Notes: generated by a model not told the origin, from the sequence alone. DNA of 64,000 nucleotides from Sphingobacteriales bacterium (GCA_028288165.1 JAQBOG010000023.1:62001-126000); one strand, 5' to 3'. Shown: positions 55,039 to 63,828, counted from the stretch's first letter. Program-made: numbers and translations.

Positions 55039-56013
55039 ATGTCGATAGAAACAGAACACGTTCAATGCCTTATAATCGGGTCAGGCCCGGCGGGATATAC
55101 TGCAGCAATTTATGCTGCCCGTGCAGATTTAAAACCTGTAATGTACACCGGGATTGTTCCAGGCGGTCAGTTAACCCAAACAACTGATGTAGAAAATTTT
55201 CCTGGATATCCAACAGGTATTATGGGTCCAGAAATGATGGAAGACTTTAGAAAACAAGCGGAAAGATTTGGTACGCAAATCCGTTTTGGACATATTGATA
55301 AAGTCGACTTTTCTGGGCCAAAGCATTCTGTTGTTGTTGATGGTATTAAAACGATAACAGCTGATACAGTGATTATTGCAACTGGTGCCTCTGCTAAATG
55401 GTTGGGTTTGCCAAGCGAACAAAAATATAATGGTTTTGGTGTTTCGGCTTGTGCTGTTTGTGATGGATTCTTTTTTAAGGGTCAGGACGTAGCGATAGTT
55501 GGAGCCGGAGATACAGCTGCTGAAGAGGCAACTTACCTTGCGAAGCTTTGTAATAAAGTACATATGCTGGTTCGTAGAGATGAGTTTCGTGCTTCGAAAA
55601 CAATGGTTCACCGGGTTTTAAATACTCCTAACATTGAAATTCATTACAATTCTGAAACTAAAGAAATTTTAGGGGATGGATTAAATGTAACGGGTATTGA
55701 GATATTAAATAATAAAACTTCCGAAGTTAGTATCATTCCCGTATCTGGATTTTTTGTTGCGATTGGTCATAATCCAAATACCGAAATTTTCAAAGATTGG
55801 TTAGATATGGACGAAACCGGATATTTAATTACAGAGCCAGATAGCACAAAAACTAATATTGAAGGTGTATTTGCGTGTGGAGATGCACAAGATAAATTAT
55901 GGCGCCAAGCGGTAACTGCTGCTGGAACTGGTTGTATGGCAGCTTTGGAAGCAGAGAGATATTTAGCTGCTAAAGAGCATGCCGAATCGGAAGTTCAAGC
56001 TACGATCGCTTAA
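55039..56013 (+). CDS. trxB: Thioredoxin reductase
   Basis: A 324-residue NADPH-dependent flavoprotein that keeps thioredoxin reduced. FAD motif IIGSGPAGYTAAIYAARADL; redox pair C138-A-V-C141 in GVSACAVCDGFFFKG; NADPH motif VGAGDTAAEEATYLAKLC; second FAD motif GVFACGDAQDKLWRQAVTAA. The CAVC (rather than CATC) active site is common in this phylum. The terminator just after it ends the transcript. Confidence 0.97.
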   Translation: MSIETEHVQCLIIGSGPAGYTAAIYAARADLKPVMYTGIVPGGQLTQTTDVENFPGYPTGIMGPEMMEDFRKQAERFGTQIRFGHIDKVDFSGPKHSVVVDGIKTITADTVIIATGASAKWLGLPSEQKYNGFGVSACAVCDGFFFKGQDVAIVGAGDTAAEEATYLAKLCNKVHMLVRRDEFRASKTMVHRVLNTPNIEIHYNSETKEILGDGLNVTGIEILNNKTSEVSIIPVSGFFVAIGHNPNTEIFKDWLDMDETGYLITEPDSTKTNIEGVFACGDAQDKLWRQAVTAAGTGCMAALEAERYLAAKEHAESEVQATIA

Positions 56014-56035
56014 TATTTCGAACTTATAAATTTCT

Positions 56036-56077
56036 TATAGCATAAAAAACCGGCATCAGCCGGTTTTTTATGCTATA
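56036..56077 (+). terminator. Terminator after trxB
   Basis: A perfect 19-bp inverted repeat (56036-56054 with 56059-56077) with a 4-base loop; the stem contains GCCGG followed by T6. Confidence 0.9.
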
Positions 56078-56151
56078 AGATTTTCAATTTCTAGTTTAAA
56101 TGAACACGTGGGAATTTTGAAATGACTTGAAGATTTAAAGTTTGCAGGATT

Positions 56152-56229
56152 GCGTTAGGGAGTGAAGTGAAAATCCTTTTTTCTGTCTCCCAGAAAAAAG
56201 ATTGTAACGAAACGCCCGCTCGAACGCCC
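56152..56229 (-). repeat. Dispersed palindromic element, subfamily A, copy R5
   Basis: In minus-strand reading it begins GGGCGTTCGAGCGGGC and ends TCCCTAACGC. The central stem is TTTTTTCT/AGAAAAAA, different in sequence from the other copies but fully paired. It lies downstream of the trxB terminator. Confidence 0.85.
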
Positions 56230-56390
56230 AAATGAAACAATGCTCAATTAGTTTAAATTTACTACGTTTAAAAGACATTAGTTAAAGTTTTGCCTGAAGG
56301 TTCAATTTCCCGATAAATACTTAAAACAGCTACAAATGCCGATGATTTAAAGTATCAGTGATATCTGCGGGAATTCAAAGTTAGACACCA

Positions 56391-56424
56391 TAATATCACA
56401 TAATATATAATATCACATAATATA
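56391..56424. repeat. Exact 17-bp tandem duplication
   Basis: TAATATCACATAATATA occurs twice without a gap (56391-56407, 56408-56424) in the otherwise featureless 56230-56499 stretch upstream of the small lipoprotein gene. Confidence 0.9.
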
Positions 56425-56499
56425 TAGTGGCTGTAGCGGTTTTACATTGCTGATCGTATTATAATAAAGTGGGTGGTATTATAATTAAAATGTTAACTA

Positions 56500-56895
56500 A
56501 TGAGAAAATATAGTGTAATTATTTTGCTGCTAATGGTAATGAGTTTGGCTGCTTGCACAGATAAATTAAGAGATAGGATTTGCACCACTGAATTTAGAAC
56601 TATAACCATCAGATTTAAAAATGTTGCAGGTGATTATGTTACCGTTCAGAACTTTAAAGCTGTTGTGGAGCGAACAGGAGTGGAGTTGAATAACAGTAAT
56701 AATCAATTAGCGATGTTTTATTATGCAGTGGCTTCTGATTCAGATATCCAAAAATTGTCGAAAGAAGGAGATATAATTAATGTTACCGCTACAAATCCAT
56801 CCAATGGCAATCCGATAAGTGCCACGTTTAAAATTGGTGGTGGAGAATGCCATATTGAAAAAGTTTCTGGGCCGGAGGAGCTAACAGTTAATTAG
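56500..56895 (+). CDS. Small lipoprotein of unknown function
   Basis: A 131-residue protein not recognised as a named family. Residues 1-18 are a lipoprotein signal with lipobox LAAC (C19). The mature part has two Cys pairs candidates (C28, C116) and beta-type strands (FRTITIRFKNVAGDYVTVQN, GDIINVTATNPSNGNPISAT). It probably sits in the outer membrane facing the periplasm. Its 3' end overlaps the pbpC 3' end by 8 bases (convergent). Confidence 0.78.
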   Translation: MRKYSVIILLLMVMSLAACTDKLRDRICTTEFRTITIRFKNVAGDYVTVQNFKAVVERTGVELNNSNNQLAMFYYAVASDSDIQKLSKEGDIINVTATNPSNGNPISATFKIGGGECHIEKVSGPEELTVN

Positions 56896-59290
56896 CATTT
56901 GTCTTTTCTTTGTCTAGTACTTCAAAACGTTGCGTTAGGCGATTTCCTTTTTCATCAACCAGCGTAATTATATGTTTTCCGGGCGATGGGTTAAGGGCAA
57001 GTTGATGAAAATCAGTAGTGGTTGCAATGTATTCGTTGTCTAAATGCCAAAATATTATCGATTTCTGGTTCCGATGGGCTGCGTTAAAAATAGCCTTACC
57101 TCTTTTTCCATCTATTTCAATCGGAATATAAACTTTTGCATTGTTTTTAGGATAAATTAACTCCATTGGTCGAAATGCTTCTTGTTCATTGATACATTCT
57201 AGACTATACGGCGGTAGAACTTTATAATCCCGATGGCGTAGTTTGTAATAATATTCCATTGACGGAGGCAAAATAAACCATGAAGAATGAACCATATCTG
57301 ACGGTGATGCACATTCTGAAGAAACCCTAAGAGTCTCACTTTTGTTTAAATGAATCAATTGATGGTACGGGCAGGTTTTAGATTTCAGTCCAGTAATCGG
57401 GATTAAAACGGTGTCGACATTGATACAATTTATGCCAGCTTTGTAACCACTTTCACGACATACTTCCTTTTTAATGAGCTTGTTGTGGGGTGCGTCAAAC
57501 CATTTGTTCTGTGGAAGCAAATCGAAAATATCAAAAAGAATGGGGGCTGCCGTTTCTATCCCGGTTAGGCCGGTTCTACCTTCACCATCCGCATTGCCTA
57601 CCCAAACGCAAACTACATATTTAGGAGTAAGGCCAATTGCCCAACCATCCCGAAACCCAAAACTGGTGCCCGTTTTCCAGGCAATTTTCTGTGACGATGA
57701 AAATTGTTCCCATAATAGTTCCTCGCCCGGGCGCATCACTTCTTGCATTGTTTGAAAAGTGAAGTAGGTAGCCCCCCGACCTCCTGAAGGGGGAGTTTTT
57801 GAACGGTCAGGATCCACCTTTAGGGGATCGGGTGGCAAATAGGTTGGCATAAAGTAACTATTATCCTCCCCCTTCAGGGGGCTGGAGGGCGATAAACTCC
57901 GAGCCATACTTGCATATATCCCACTCAATTCCCACATGGATACTTCGCAACCACCGAGAATTAATGACAGTCCGTAATAATCCGCTGGCTTATTTAAGGA
58001 GGTGATTCCTAGCTTTTTCAGCTGACTATGAAAGCGCTGATATTTATATTGCTGAAGCATTTTGACTGCTGGAATATTCAGCGAGCGGCTTAGTGCTTTT
58101 GATGCCGGAATTGCTCCATCATAACCTAAATCAAAGTTTTGTGGTGTGTAACCACCGATTTGAGTGGGGATATCAGGAATCAATGAATTGGGTAATATCA
58201 ATCCATCATCAAGCATACTGGCGTAAAGTAAGGGCTTTAAAGTGCTTCCGGGACTACGGAGTGCGGGTATCATGTCTACATAGCTCTCCATTTCCGGATC
58301 ATGCGGTTCGTAAATGTTTCCTACATATGCAATAGCATGACCACTTTCCACATCTAATATTAGAGCAGCAGCATTATTGATTCCGTTGGCTTTAAATTGC
58401 TTGTGATATCGCTGTAAGATTGCGGAAACATTGTTTTGTAAATCTGCTTTCAAAGTGCTTTTTATCCTGGTTGACTCCCGATTCATGTTTTTAAAATCGT
58501 TTTTAAACCGATTCAATAAATGTGGTGCTTGCTGTGGTAGGGCAAGTGGTTTATCGGGTATTGGCTCTAGTTTTGCAAGCGAAGCAGTCGCCGAATCAAT
58601 GGTGTTTTGTACGACTAATTTGTCTAAAAGATCATTCCTTTTTCTAACTAAACGATCTCTGTTCCTCCCGGGATGAACAAGCGACGGAGCATTTGGTAAT
58701 ACAGCTAAAGTAGCCATCTCGCCCCATGATAATTGCTCCGGACTACGCCCATAATATCGCCAGGAAGCGGCATCTAAACCAACTACATTTGTTCCGAATG
58801 GTGCGTTGGAAGCATATAATGTTAAAATTTCTTGTTTCGAGTGGGAGAGTTCGAGCCTAAGTGCTAGTATAATTTCAATTGCTTTTTGCAGATAGGTTCT
58901 TGTTTTCTTTCGACTTAAGCGAATAACCTGCATACTTAAGGTACTTCCGCCGCTCACAACATGTTTACCTTGGATGTTTTGCTTGATGGCTCTTGTAAAG
59001 GCCAGCGGATCAAAGCCAGGATGATAATAAAAATGCTTGTCTTCGAAAGCGATAATGCATTTTGCAAACTTTTCTGGAACACTATCGCCCGCTGGGAACC
59101 GCCACTGCCCATCTTGAGCAATTGCAGCACTTAATAATATTCCTTTTTCATCTTCAATAACAAATGAAGTAGGAGATTTGAAAAGTGGAGAGGGCAGGGA
59201 AAACCAAAATATCGTAAGCAAAAGCAATACAGCTCCGATAATGAGTTGTGTTTTTGTTTTGAGAAGTTTTGCTTTTAGTTTGGCAATCAC
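56888..59290 (-). CDS. pbpC: Penicillin-binding protein 1C
   Basis: An 800-residue bifunctional peptidoglycan synthase. One N-terminal membrane helix (TQLIIGAVLLLLTIFWFSL); transglycosylase with FEDKHFYYHPGFDPLAFTRA and GGSTLSMQVIRLSRKKTRTY; transpeptidase with SxxK (SPGSTLKPLLYASM), SxN (SRSLNIPAVKM) and KTG (IAWKTGTSFGFRDGWAIG). The C-terminal BiPBP_C domain follows from about residue 700. At residues about 464-509, just before the KTG region, it carries an insertion encoded by C/G-rich palindromic repeats (SLSPSSPLKGED ... SKTPPSGGRGA) that keeps the frame. No alpha2-macroglobulin-like partner is adjacent. Confidence 0.94.
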   Translation of the reverse strand: MIAKLKAKLLKTKTQLIIGAVLLLLTIFWFSLPSPLFKSPTSFVIEDEKGILLSAAIAQDGQWRFPAGDSVPEKFAKCIIAFEDKHFYYHPGFDPLAFTRAIKQNIQGKHVVSGGSTLSMQVIRLSRKKTRTYLQKAIEIILALRLELSHSKQEILTLYASNAPFGTNVVGLDAASWRYYGRSPEQLSWGEMATLAVLPNAPSLVHPGRNRDRLVRKRNDLLDKLVVQNTIDSATASLAKLEPIPDKPLALPQQAPHLLNRFKNDFKNMNRESTRIKSTLKADLQNNVSAILQRYHKQFKANGINNAAALILDVESGHAIAYVGNIYEPHDPEMESYVDMIPALRSPGSTLKPLLYASMLDDGLILPNSLIPDIPTQIGGYTPQNFDLGYDGAIPASKALSRSLNIPAVKMLQQYKYQRFHSQLKKLGITSLNKPADYYGLSLILGGCEVSMWELSGIYASMARSLSPSSPLKGEDNSYFMPTYLPPDPLKVDPDRSKTPPSGGRGATYFTFQTMQEVMRPGEELLWEQFSSSQKIAWKTGTSFGFRDGWAIGLTPKYVVCVWVGNADGEGRTGLTGIETAAPILFDIFDLLPQNKWFDAPHNKLIKKEVCRESGYKAGINCINVDTVLIPITGLKSKTCPYHQLIHLNKSETLRVSSECASPSDMVHSSWFILPPSMEYYYKLRHRDYKVLPPYSLECINEQEAFRPMELIYPKNNAKVYIPIEIDGKRGKAIFNAAHRNQKSIIFWHLDNEYIATTTDFHQLALNPSPGKHIITLVDEKGNRLTQRFEVLDKEKTNAN
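57765..57900. repeat. Palindromic repeat insertion inside pbpC
   Basis: Two inverted copies of a CTCC..CCCTTCAGGGGG-type palindrome (GACCTCCTGAAGGGGGAG at about 57779-57796 and CTCCCCCTTCAGGGGGCTGG at about 57865-57884) flank a smaller palindrome (CCACCTTTAGGGGATCGGGT near 57815-57834). All are in frame with pbpC and add about 45 residues of Pro/Ser/Gly-rich sequence absent from the PBP1C core. The same repeat type occurs at 13593-13615 between iscS and iscU. Confidence 0.75.
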
Positions 59291-59440
59291 CTGTATCAGT
59301 ACGAGTTGTGCTTAGTATGTAATAAAGTTATAATTAAAACGTGCTTCTATTTGTCTTGTGATATTAGAATGACAATATAATCAATAATAAAAATGTGTAG
59401 ATACCAGCTTTGCAACAAGTCTTAATAGGGAATATAAAGA

Positions 59441-59474
59441 AGCCTCAAGCAGAAATCTGATTCTGCTTGAGGCT
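59441..59474. terminator. Hairpin downstream of ybbP
   Basis: AGCCTCAAGCAGAA and its exact complement form a 14-bp stem with a 6-base loop. It lies between the ybbP-like stop and pbpC; T-tails are weak on both sides. Confidence 0.6.
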
Positions 59475-59572
59475 GTTTAATTTCAGACTTACTAATTACA
59501 GACTGATACAATGAGTATTGATTCTTTTCATAATTTAAGAATTATCAAAATTCGGAACGAGACAGCCAACTT

Positions 59573-62143
59573 TTATACGTCCTTCCTCAAAACTTCCAGC
59601 GGCGGCCGGTTTACTATCCCTCTGCTGTTAAACAAACCAATAAAAACGGTTAACGAAGTAATGGTTGTGAAAAGTCCGAATATTAATAGTAAGTCGGGTT
59701 TAAAAGCTGTCTCGAAGCTGAACGCAGCTAAAGCCCAACTTCCCGCTAGGGCAATAATTAATCCTGTTAAAGCAGAAATAGCACCCAGGAAAAAGTATTC
59801 TAACGAGGTGATTGTAAAAATTTGTTTTCTACTAGCACCCAGTGTCCGTAATAAAACACTTTCTTGGATCCGTTGATATTTACTGATCATTACCGAGGCA
59901 ATCAATACAATTAATCCGGTAATGATGCTAAAGCCCGCCATAAAACGGATCACAAAACTTATTTTATCTAAAATTTCATCAACCACACTTAATACAAGTG
60001 CCAAATCAATCACTGAAACATTAGGGAATTTAGTGACAATTTGTTGCTGGTATTCTGCAGACTTTTTATTGTTAGGTACCCTGGTAACCAATACGTTGAA
60101 CTGCGGAGCCTCATCAATTACTCCTTTTGGGAAAAGCACTATAAAATTAGTTTGTACTTTACTCCAATCTACTTTTCTAAGGCTCCCAACAATTGCAGGC
60201 ACTGGTAGTCCTTGAACGTTAAAAACCAGGCGATCGCCAACGTTCAAATTAAATCGCTTTGCATAACCCTCTTCAATAGACACACGTGCTGTATCATTTA
60301 TATCCTTAACATGACCAAGCCACTTACCAGCTGTAATCGTTTCAGAATTAGTTAAAGTATCACGGAAAGTTGTGCGATACTCCCTACTAAATACGTGTTT
60401 TGATAAATTCAAAGTACTGTCTTTCTTGGCATCTGCTGCCGTATGCCCATTTATTTCATCTAACTTGATGGTTATGACCGGAACCTCTTGAATTACAGGT
60501 AATCCTTGTTTTTTAGTTAAGGTAGCAACAGCATTTTTTTGAGTTGATTGAATATCAAACAAAATCATGTTTGGCTGATTATTGCTTGACGAAAGTGAAA
60601 CCCGGCTTATAAGGATATCTTGAACAAAAAATAACGTTCCGATTAAAGCAGTTCCTAACCCAATGGAAACAACTAAAATAACAGTTTGATTATTAGGTCT
60701 GAACAAGTTTGATAACCCTTGCCTCCATAAATAACTCCACGAAGCCGGAAAAAATCTCCTAACCAGCCATACAACTAAGGCAGCTATCCCGTAAAGGATG
60801 AAAAAAGCAACTAAAATACCAGCAGTAAAATATAAAGTCTGTAACCAATTTTGCAATTGTAGCCGGGCGAAACTGGTTATAAAAAGCAAGATCAATCCGT
60901 AAACTAACCATTTCAGTTTATCTTTAAAAAGGCTGGTTTCTGCAAATGAAATTCGTAAAGTATTAAGAGGCGAGATATTACGAATGGAAATCAGCGGAAG
61001 CAATGCAAACAAAAGAGATATTAACACACCAAGAATAAGCCCTTGAAAAATAGCAAAACCTGAAATATGACTGGTAATTTCCAACGGAAGAAAATCTTTT
61101 AAAACGATGGGTAAAATCTGTTGAATTAGGGTTCCTAAAATACAGCCGATAATAGAACCCATGAATCCGATCCCAACAATTTGTACAATGTAAATCAAGA
61201 ATGCTTGCCGGGAACTGACTCCTAAACAGCGTAATACAGCAATGGTGTTAATTTTCTCTCGTACGTAAATATGAATAGAACTTGCTACACCAATACATCC
61301 CAAAAGCAATGCAATGAACCCCACCAAGGATAAAAATTTGGTTAAATCGCCAAATGATTTACCTGTATTTTCCTTCTTCGTTGCTATGGTATCGTAGTTT
61401 ACATCCTCTTTTTCAAAAGGTGCATCTAGTTTTTTCGCCAGCTTATTAACATCTGTACTTTCAGGAAATTGATAATAAAAATTATAATTAATACGACTTC
61501 CTTTTTGCGATAAACCTGTTTTTTCAAGAAATTGAAGAGGAATAAAAACAGCTGGAGCAACAGATGATGATAAACCTGTTTGTCCGGGAGCTTTGTTTAA
61601 AATACCTGCAATTTTAAACGTTACTTTCCCTACTTTAATGGAGTCGCCTACTTTTGCGTTAAATTGAAGCATCAATGTTTTATCAACTAATGCATCGGTT
61701 CGTGTTCTAAACGTCTGCGAAGCAGATATAGGTGTCGTTTCCAGGTCTCCATAATACGGGAAACTTCCGCTTAATGCTCTCACATTCACCAGTCTTGTTC
61801 CCTGGCTTTTAGGGAAGAGAATCATCGATGCAAAACTCTGTTCTTTAGATATTTTAGGATTTAATGTTTTAAGTGAGTCTAATAGTTTTAAGGCCTTAGG
61901 GCTAAGTGGCCGGTTACTGAAAACAGCTAAATCTGCACCAATTAAGGTGGCAGCTTGTTTATCAATGTCCTTATTTAAGTTATCGCCAAAAGAATAAATG
62001 GCAACAAGCGCTGCAATTCCTAAAATGATGGAAGATATAAATAAAAATAGCCGAGAGCGATTTTTACGGCTATCTCGCCAAGCCATTTTTAATATCCAGG
62101 AAAAGTTCAAAGGCATTTTCTGCGGCAAATTACTTTCGTACAT
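59573..62143 (-). CDS. ybbP: YbbP-like ABC transporter permease (FtsX superfamily)
   Basis: An 856-residue inner-membrane protein with about 10 membrane helices in the YbbP arrangement: an N-terminal helix (LFLFISSIILGIAALVAIYS), a large periplasmic MacB-PCD-like domain (about 55-270), FtsX helices (FLSLVGFIALLLGCIGVASS, IVQIVGIGFMGSIIGCILGT), a second periplasmic domain (about 500-700) and three terminal helices (FSIITGLIVLIASVMIS, YFFLGAISALTGLIIALAGS). It pairs with the ATPase 8 bp upstream. The exported substrate is unknown. Confidence 0.9.
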   Translation of the reverse strand: MYESNLPQKMPLNFSWILKMAWRDSRKNRSRLFLFISSIILGIAALVAIYSFGDNLNKDIDKQAATLIGADLAVFSNRPLSPKALKLLDSLKTLNPKISKEQSFASMILFPKSQGTRLVNVRALSGSFPYYGDLETTPISASQTFRTRTDALVDKTLMLQFNAKVGDSIKVGKVTFKIAGILNKAPGQTGLSSSVAPAVFIPLQFLEKTGLSQKGSRINYNFYYQFPESTDVNKLAKKLDAPFEKEDVNYDTIATKKENTGKSFGDLTKFLSLVGFIALLLGCIGVASSIHIYVREKINTIAVLRCLGVSSRQAFLIYIVQIVGIGFMGSIIGCILGTLIQQILPIVLKDFLPLEITSHISGFAIFQGLILGVLISLLFALLPLISIRNISPLNTLRISFAETSLFKDKLKWLVYGLILLFITSFARLQLQNWLQTLYFTAGILVAFFILYGIAALVVWLVRRFFPASWSYLWRQGLSNLFRPNNQTVILVVSIGLGTALIGTLFFVQDILISRVSLSSSNNQPNMILFDIQSTQKNAVATLTKKQGLPVIQEVPVITIKLDEINGHTAADAKKDSTLNLSKHVFSREYRTTFRDTLTNSETITAGKWLGHVKDINDTARVSIEEGYAKRFNLNVGDRLVFNVQGLPVPAIVGSLRKVDWSKVQTNFIVLFPKGVIDEAPQFNVLVTRVPNNKKSAEYQQQIVTKFPNVSVIDLALVLSVVDEILDKISFVIRFMAGFSIITGLIVLIASVMISKYQRIQESVLLRTLGASRKQIFTITSLEYFFLGAISALTGLIIALAGSWALAAFSFETAFKPDLLLIFGLFTTITSLTVFIGLFNSRGIVNRPPLEVLRKDV

Positions 62144-62151
62144 ACTCTTAA

Positions 62152-62856
62152 TTAACTGTTTATAGAAAGTGCCTGATGAGTTAATTCATCCGAAATTACC
62201 TGACCACCTTTTAAACGAATAATCCGTTGTGTTTTCGAAGCCAGCTCTAAATCATGAGTTACTAAAACCAAGGTTGTGCCTGCATCACGATTTAATTCAA
62301 ATAACAGTTTTTGGATTTTTTCACCGGTTTCGGCATCCAAATTACCAGTGGGTTCATCCGCAAACAAAATTCTTGGAGAGTTAGAAAATGCCCTTGCTAA
62401 TGAAACCCGTTGTTGCTCACCTCCTGAAAGTTGGGCAGGGTAGTGGTGCCCGCGGTTTGAAAGTCCAACTTTCTCTAATAATTCAATGGATTTGTTTCGG
62501 ATATTTTTCTCTCCACGTAATTCCAGTGGAACCATCACGTTTTCAAGAGCAGTTAAAGTGGGTAATAACTGAAAGTTTTGGAATATAAAGCCTACATATT
62601 GGTTACGAACCTGTGCTCTTTTATCTTCACTTAACGAGTCTAAATTGATGTTATTAAGCTCTATATGACCACTCGTACAGCGATCTAAACCAGCACATAA
62701 ACCTAATAGGGTGGTTTTTCCGCTTCCAGAAGGACCAACGATTGAGACTGTTGAACCTGCCTCGATCTCAAAATTTATATTTTCAAGAACCGATAAAACT
62801 TTTCCGGCACTTTGATATGTTTTATTTACGTTTCTTACGTTTAGGATAGTTGCCAC
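62152..62856 (-). CDS. ybbA: YbbA-like ABC transporter ATPase
   Basis: A 234-residue nucleotide-binding subunit of the MacB/LolD class. Walker A VGPSGSGKTTLLGLCAGLD, Q-loop FIFQNFQLLPTLTALENV, signature AQLSGGEQQRVSLARAFSN, Walker B ILFADEPTGNLDAETG and switch His in LVLVTHDLELASK. It overlaps no gene but lies 8 bp before ybbP and is divergent from the tesA-like gene, the same order as E. coli tesA-ybbA-ybbP. Confidence 0.93.
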   Translation of the reverse strand: MATILNVRNVNKTYQSAGKVLSVLENINFEIEAGSTVSIVGPSGSGKTTLLGLCAGLDRCTSGHIELNNINLDSLSEDKRAQVRNQYVGFIFQNFQLLPTLTALENVMVPLELRGEKNIRNKSIELLEKVGLSNRGHHYPAQLSGGEQQRVSLARAFSNSPRILFADEPTGNLDAETGEKIQKLLFELNRDAGTTLVLVTHDLELASKTQRIIRLKGGQVISDELTHQALSINS

Positions 62857-62898
62857 AGATGCGTTGTTTAAAATATTAATAGTATATAAAAATTTATT

Positions 62899-62989
62899 GG
62901 GCGTGCCCCAAGAGGGTTGGGCTTTACGTTACAAGTCCTCGCCCTAATAAGAATTAGGGCTGTGGGCTTTTCACTTCAATCCCTCACGC
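62899..62989 (+). repeat. Dispersed palindromic element, subfamily B, copy R8
   Basis: Begins GGGCGTGCCCC, has a 5' hairpin (GCCC/GGGC), GGGCTTTACGTTACAAGTC unit, a perfect central stem GCCCTAAT/ATTAGGGC, a GGGCTTTTCACTTCAATCC unit and ends CTCACGC. It lies in the divergent gap between ybbA and tesA. Confidence 0.85.
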
Positions 62990-63061
62990 AAATCCTGAAT
63001 GAACTAATTTGAGGTATACTACAGTCTTGATACTTGATACTCGATACTCGATACTTATTAT

Positions 63062-63075
63062 TACTTTCGAAAGTA
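63062..63075. promoter_or_regulatory. Perfect 14-bp palindrome in the ybbA/tesA divergent region
   Basis: TACTTTCGAAAGTA, exactly self-complementary, 31 bases before the tesA ATG. The left half also resembles a -7 box (TACTTTCG). A possible operator; no protein can be named. Confidence 0.3.
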
Positions 63076-63105
63076 TATTAATAACCGTGCTAAATTGTCA
63101 TTAAC

Positions 63106-63828
63106 ATGTTTAAAAAAGACTTCTTTCATCTATTAACCAGAAATATTTCACGATTAAGATACCTAACAATCCTTTTTGTTACTGTTGCACTTGTTTCCTG
63201 TAACAATGAAAACAAATCTGTTACAGAAAATAAAGTCAAGGCCCTAGAAAGTTCGGATTTAAAACCAAAAGAAATTAAATCAATTTTGGTTTTTGGAAAT
63301 AGCTTAACAGCCGGATTTGGCTTAGATGATCCTGCTACCGAAGCATTTCCCTCCATCATTCAACAAAAGATAGATTCGCTAAATTTGCCTTATAAAGTAA
63401 TAAACGGCGGATTAAGCGGAGAAACATCCGCAGGTGGAAACGGAAGAGTTGAATGGCTACTTAAAAATAAAGTGGATGTATTTGTTTTAGAATTAGGTGC
63501 AAACGACGGTTTACGTGGCATTCCTGTTGATCAAACTTATAAAAATCTGCAGTCTATCATCACGAAGGTTAAGGCTAAATATCCAGCTTGCAAATTGATC
63601 TTAACAGGTATGATGATTCCTCCAAACATGGGCGAACAATATGCAACGAACTTTAGGACCATTTTTCCAAAACTTGCTAAAGAGAATAAAATGGCATTCG
63701 TTCCTTTTTTACTAGAAGGTGTGGCAGGCAATCGCAAGTTAAATCAGCAGGATGGAATACATCCTACAGCAGAAGGAGCAAAAATATTAGCAGACAATGT
63801 TTGGAAAGTGCTTGAAAAGGAGTTGTAG
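63106..63828 (+). CDS. tesA: TesA-like SGNH esterase/arylesterase, lipoprotein
   Basis: A 240-residue GDSL/SGNH hydrolase. The signal segment ends in LVSC (C32), so the protein is probably lipidated and extracytoplasmic. Blocks: I with nucleophile S66 in LVFGNSLTAGFGL; II GGLSGETSAGGNGRVEWLL; III LELGANDGLRGIPVDQ; V DGIHPTAEGAK (Asp/His). This matches TesA (thioesterase I/lysophospholipase L1), which in E. coli is also divergent from ybbA-ybbP; the shared layout suggests a conserved link between the lipase and the exporter. The lipoprotein anchor differs from soluble periplasmic E. coli TesA. Confidence 0.92.
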   Translation: MFKKDFFHLLTRNISRLRYLTILFVTVALVSCNNENKSVTENKVKALESSDLKPKEIKSILVFGNSLTAGFGLDDPATEAFPSIIQQKIDSLNLPYKVINGGLSGETSAGGNGRVEWLLKNKVDVFVLELGANDGLRGIPVDQTYKNLQSIITKVKAKYPACKLILTGMMIPPNMGEQYATNFRTIFPKLAKENKMAFVPFLLEGVAGNRKLNQQDGIHPTAEGAKILADNVWKVLEKEL

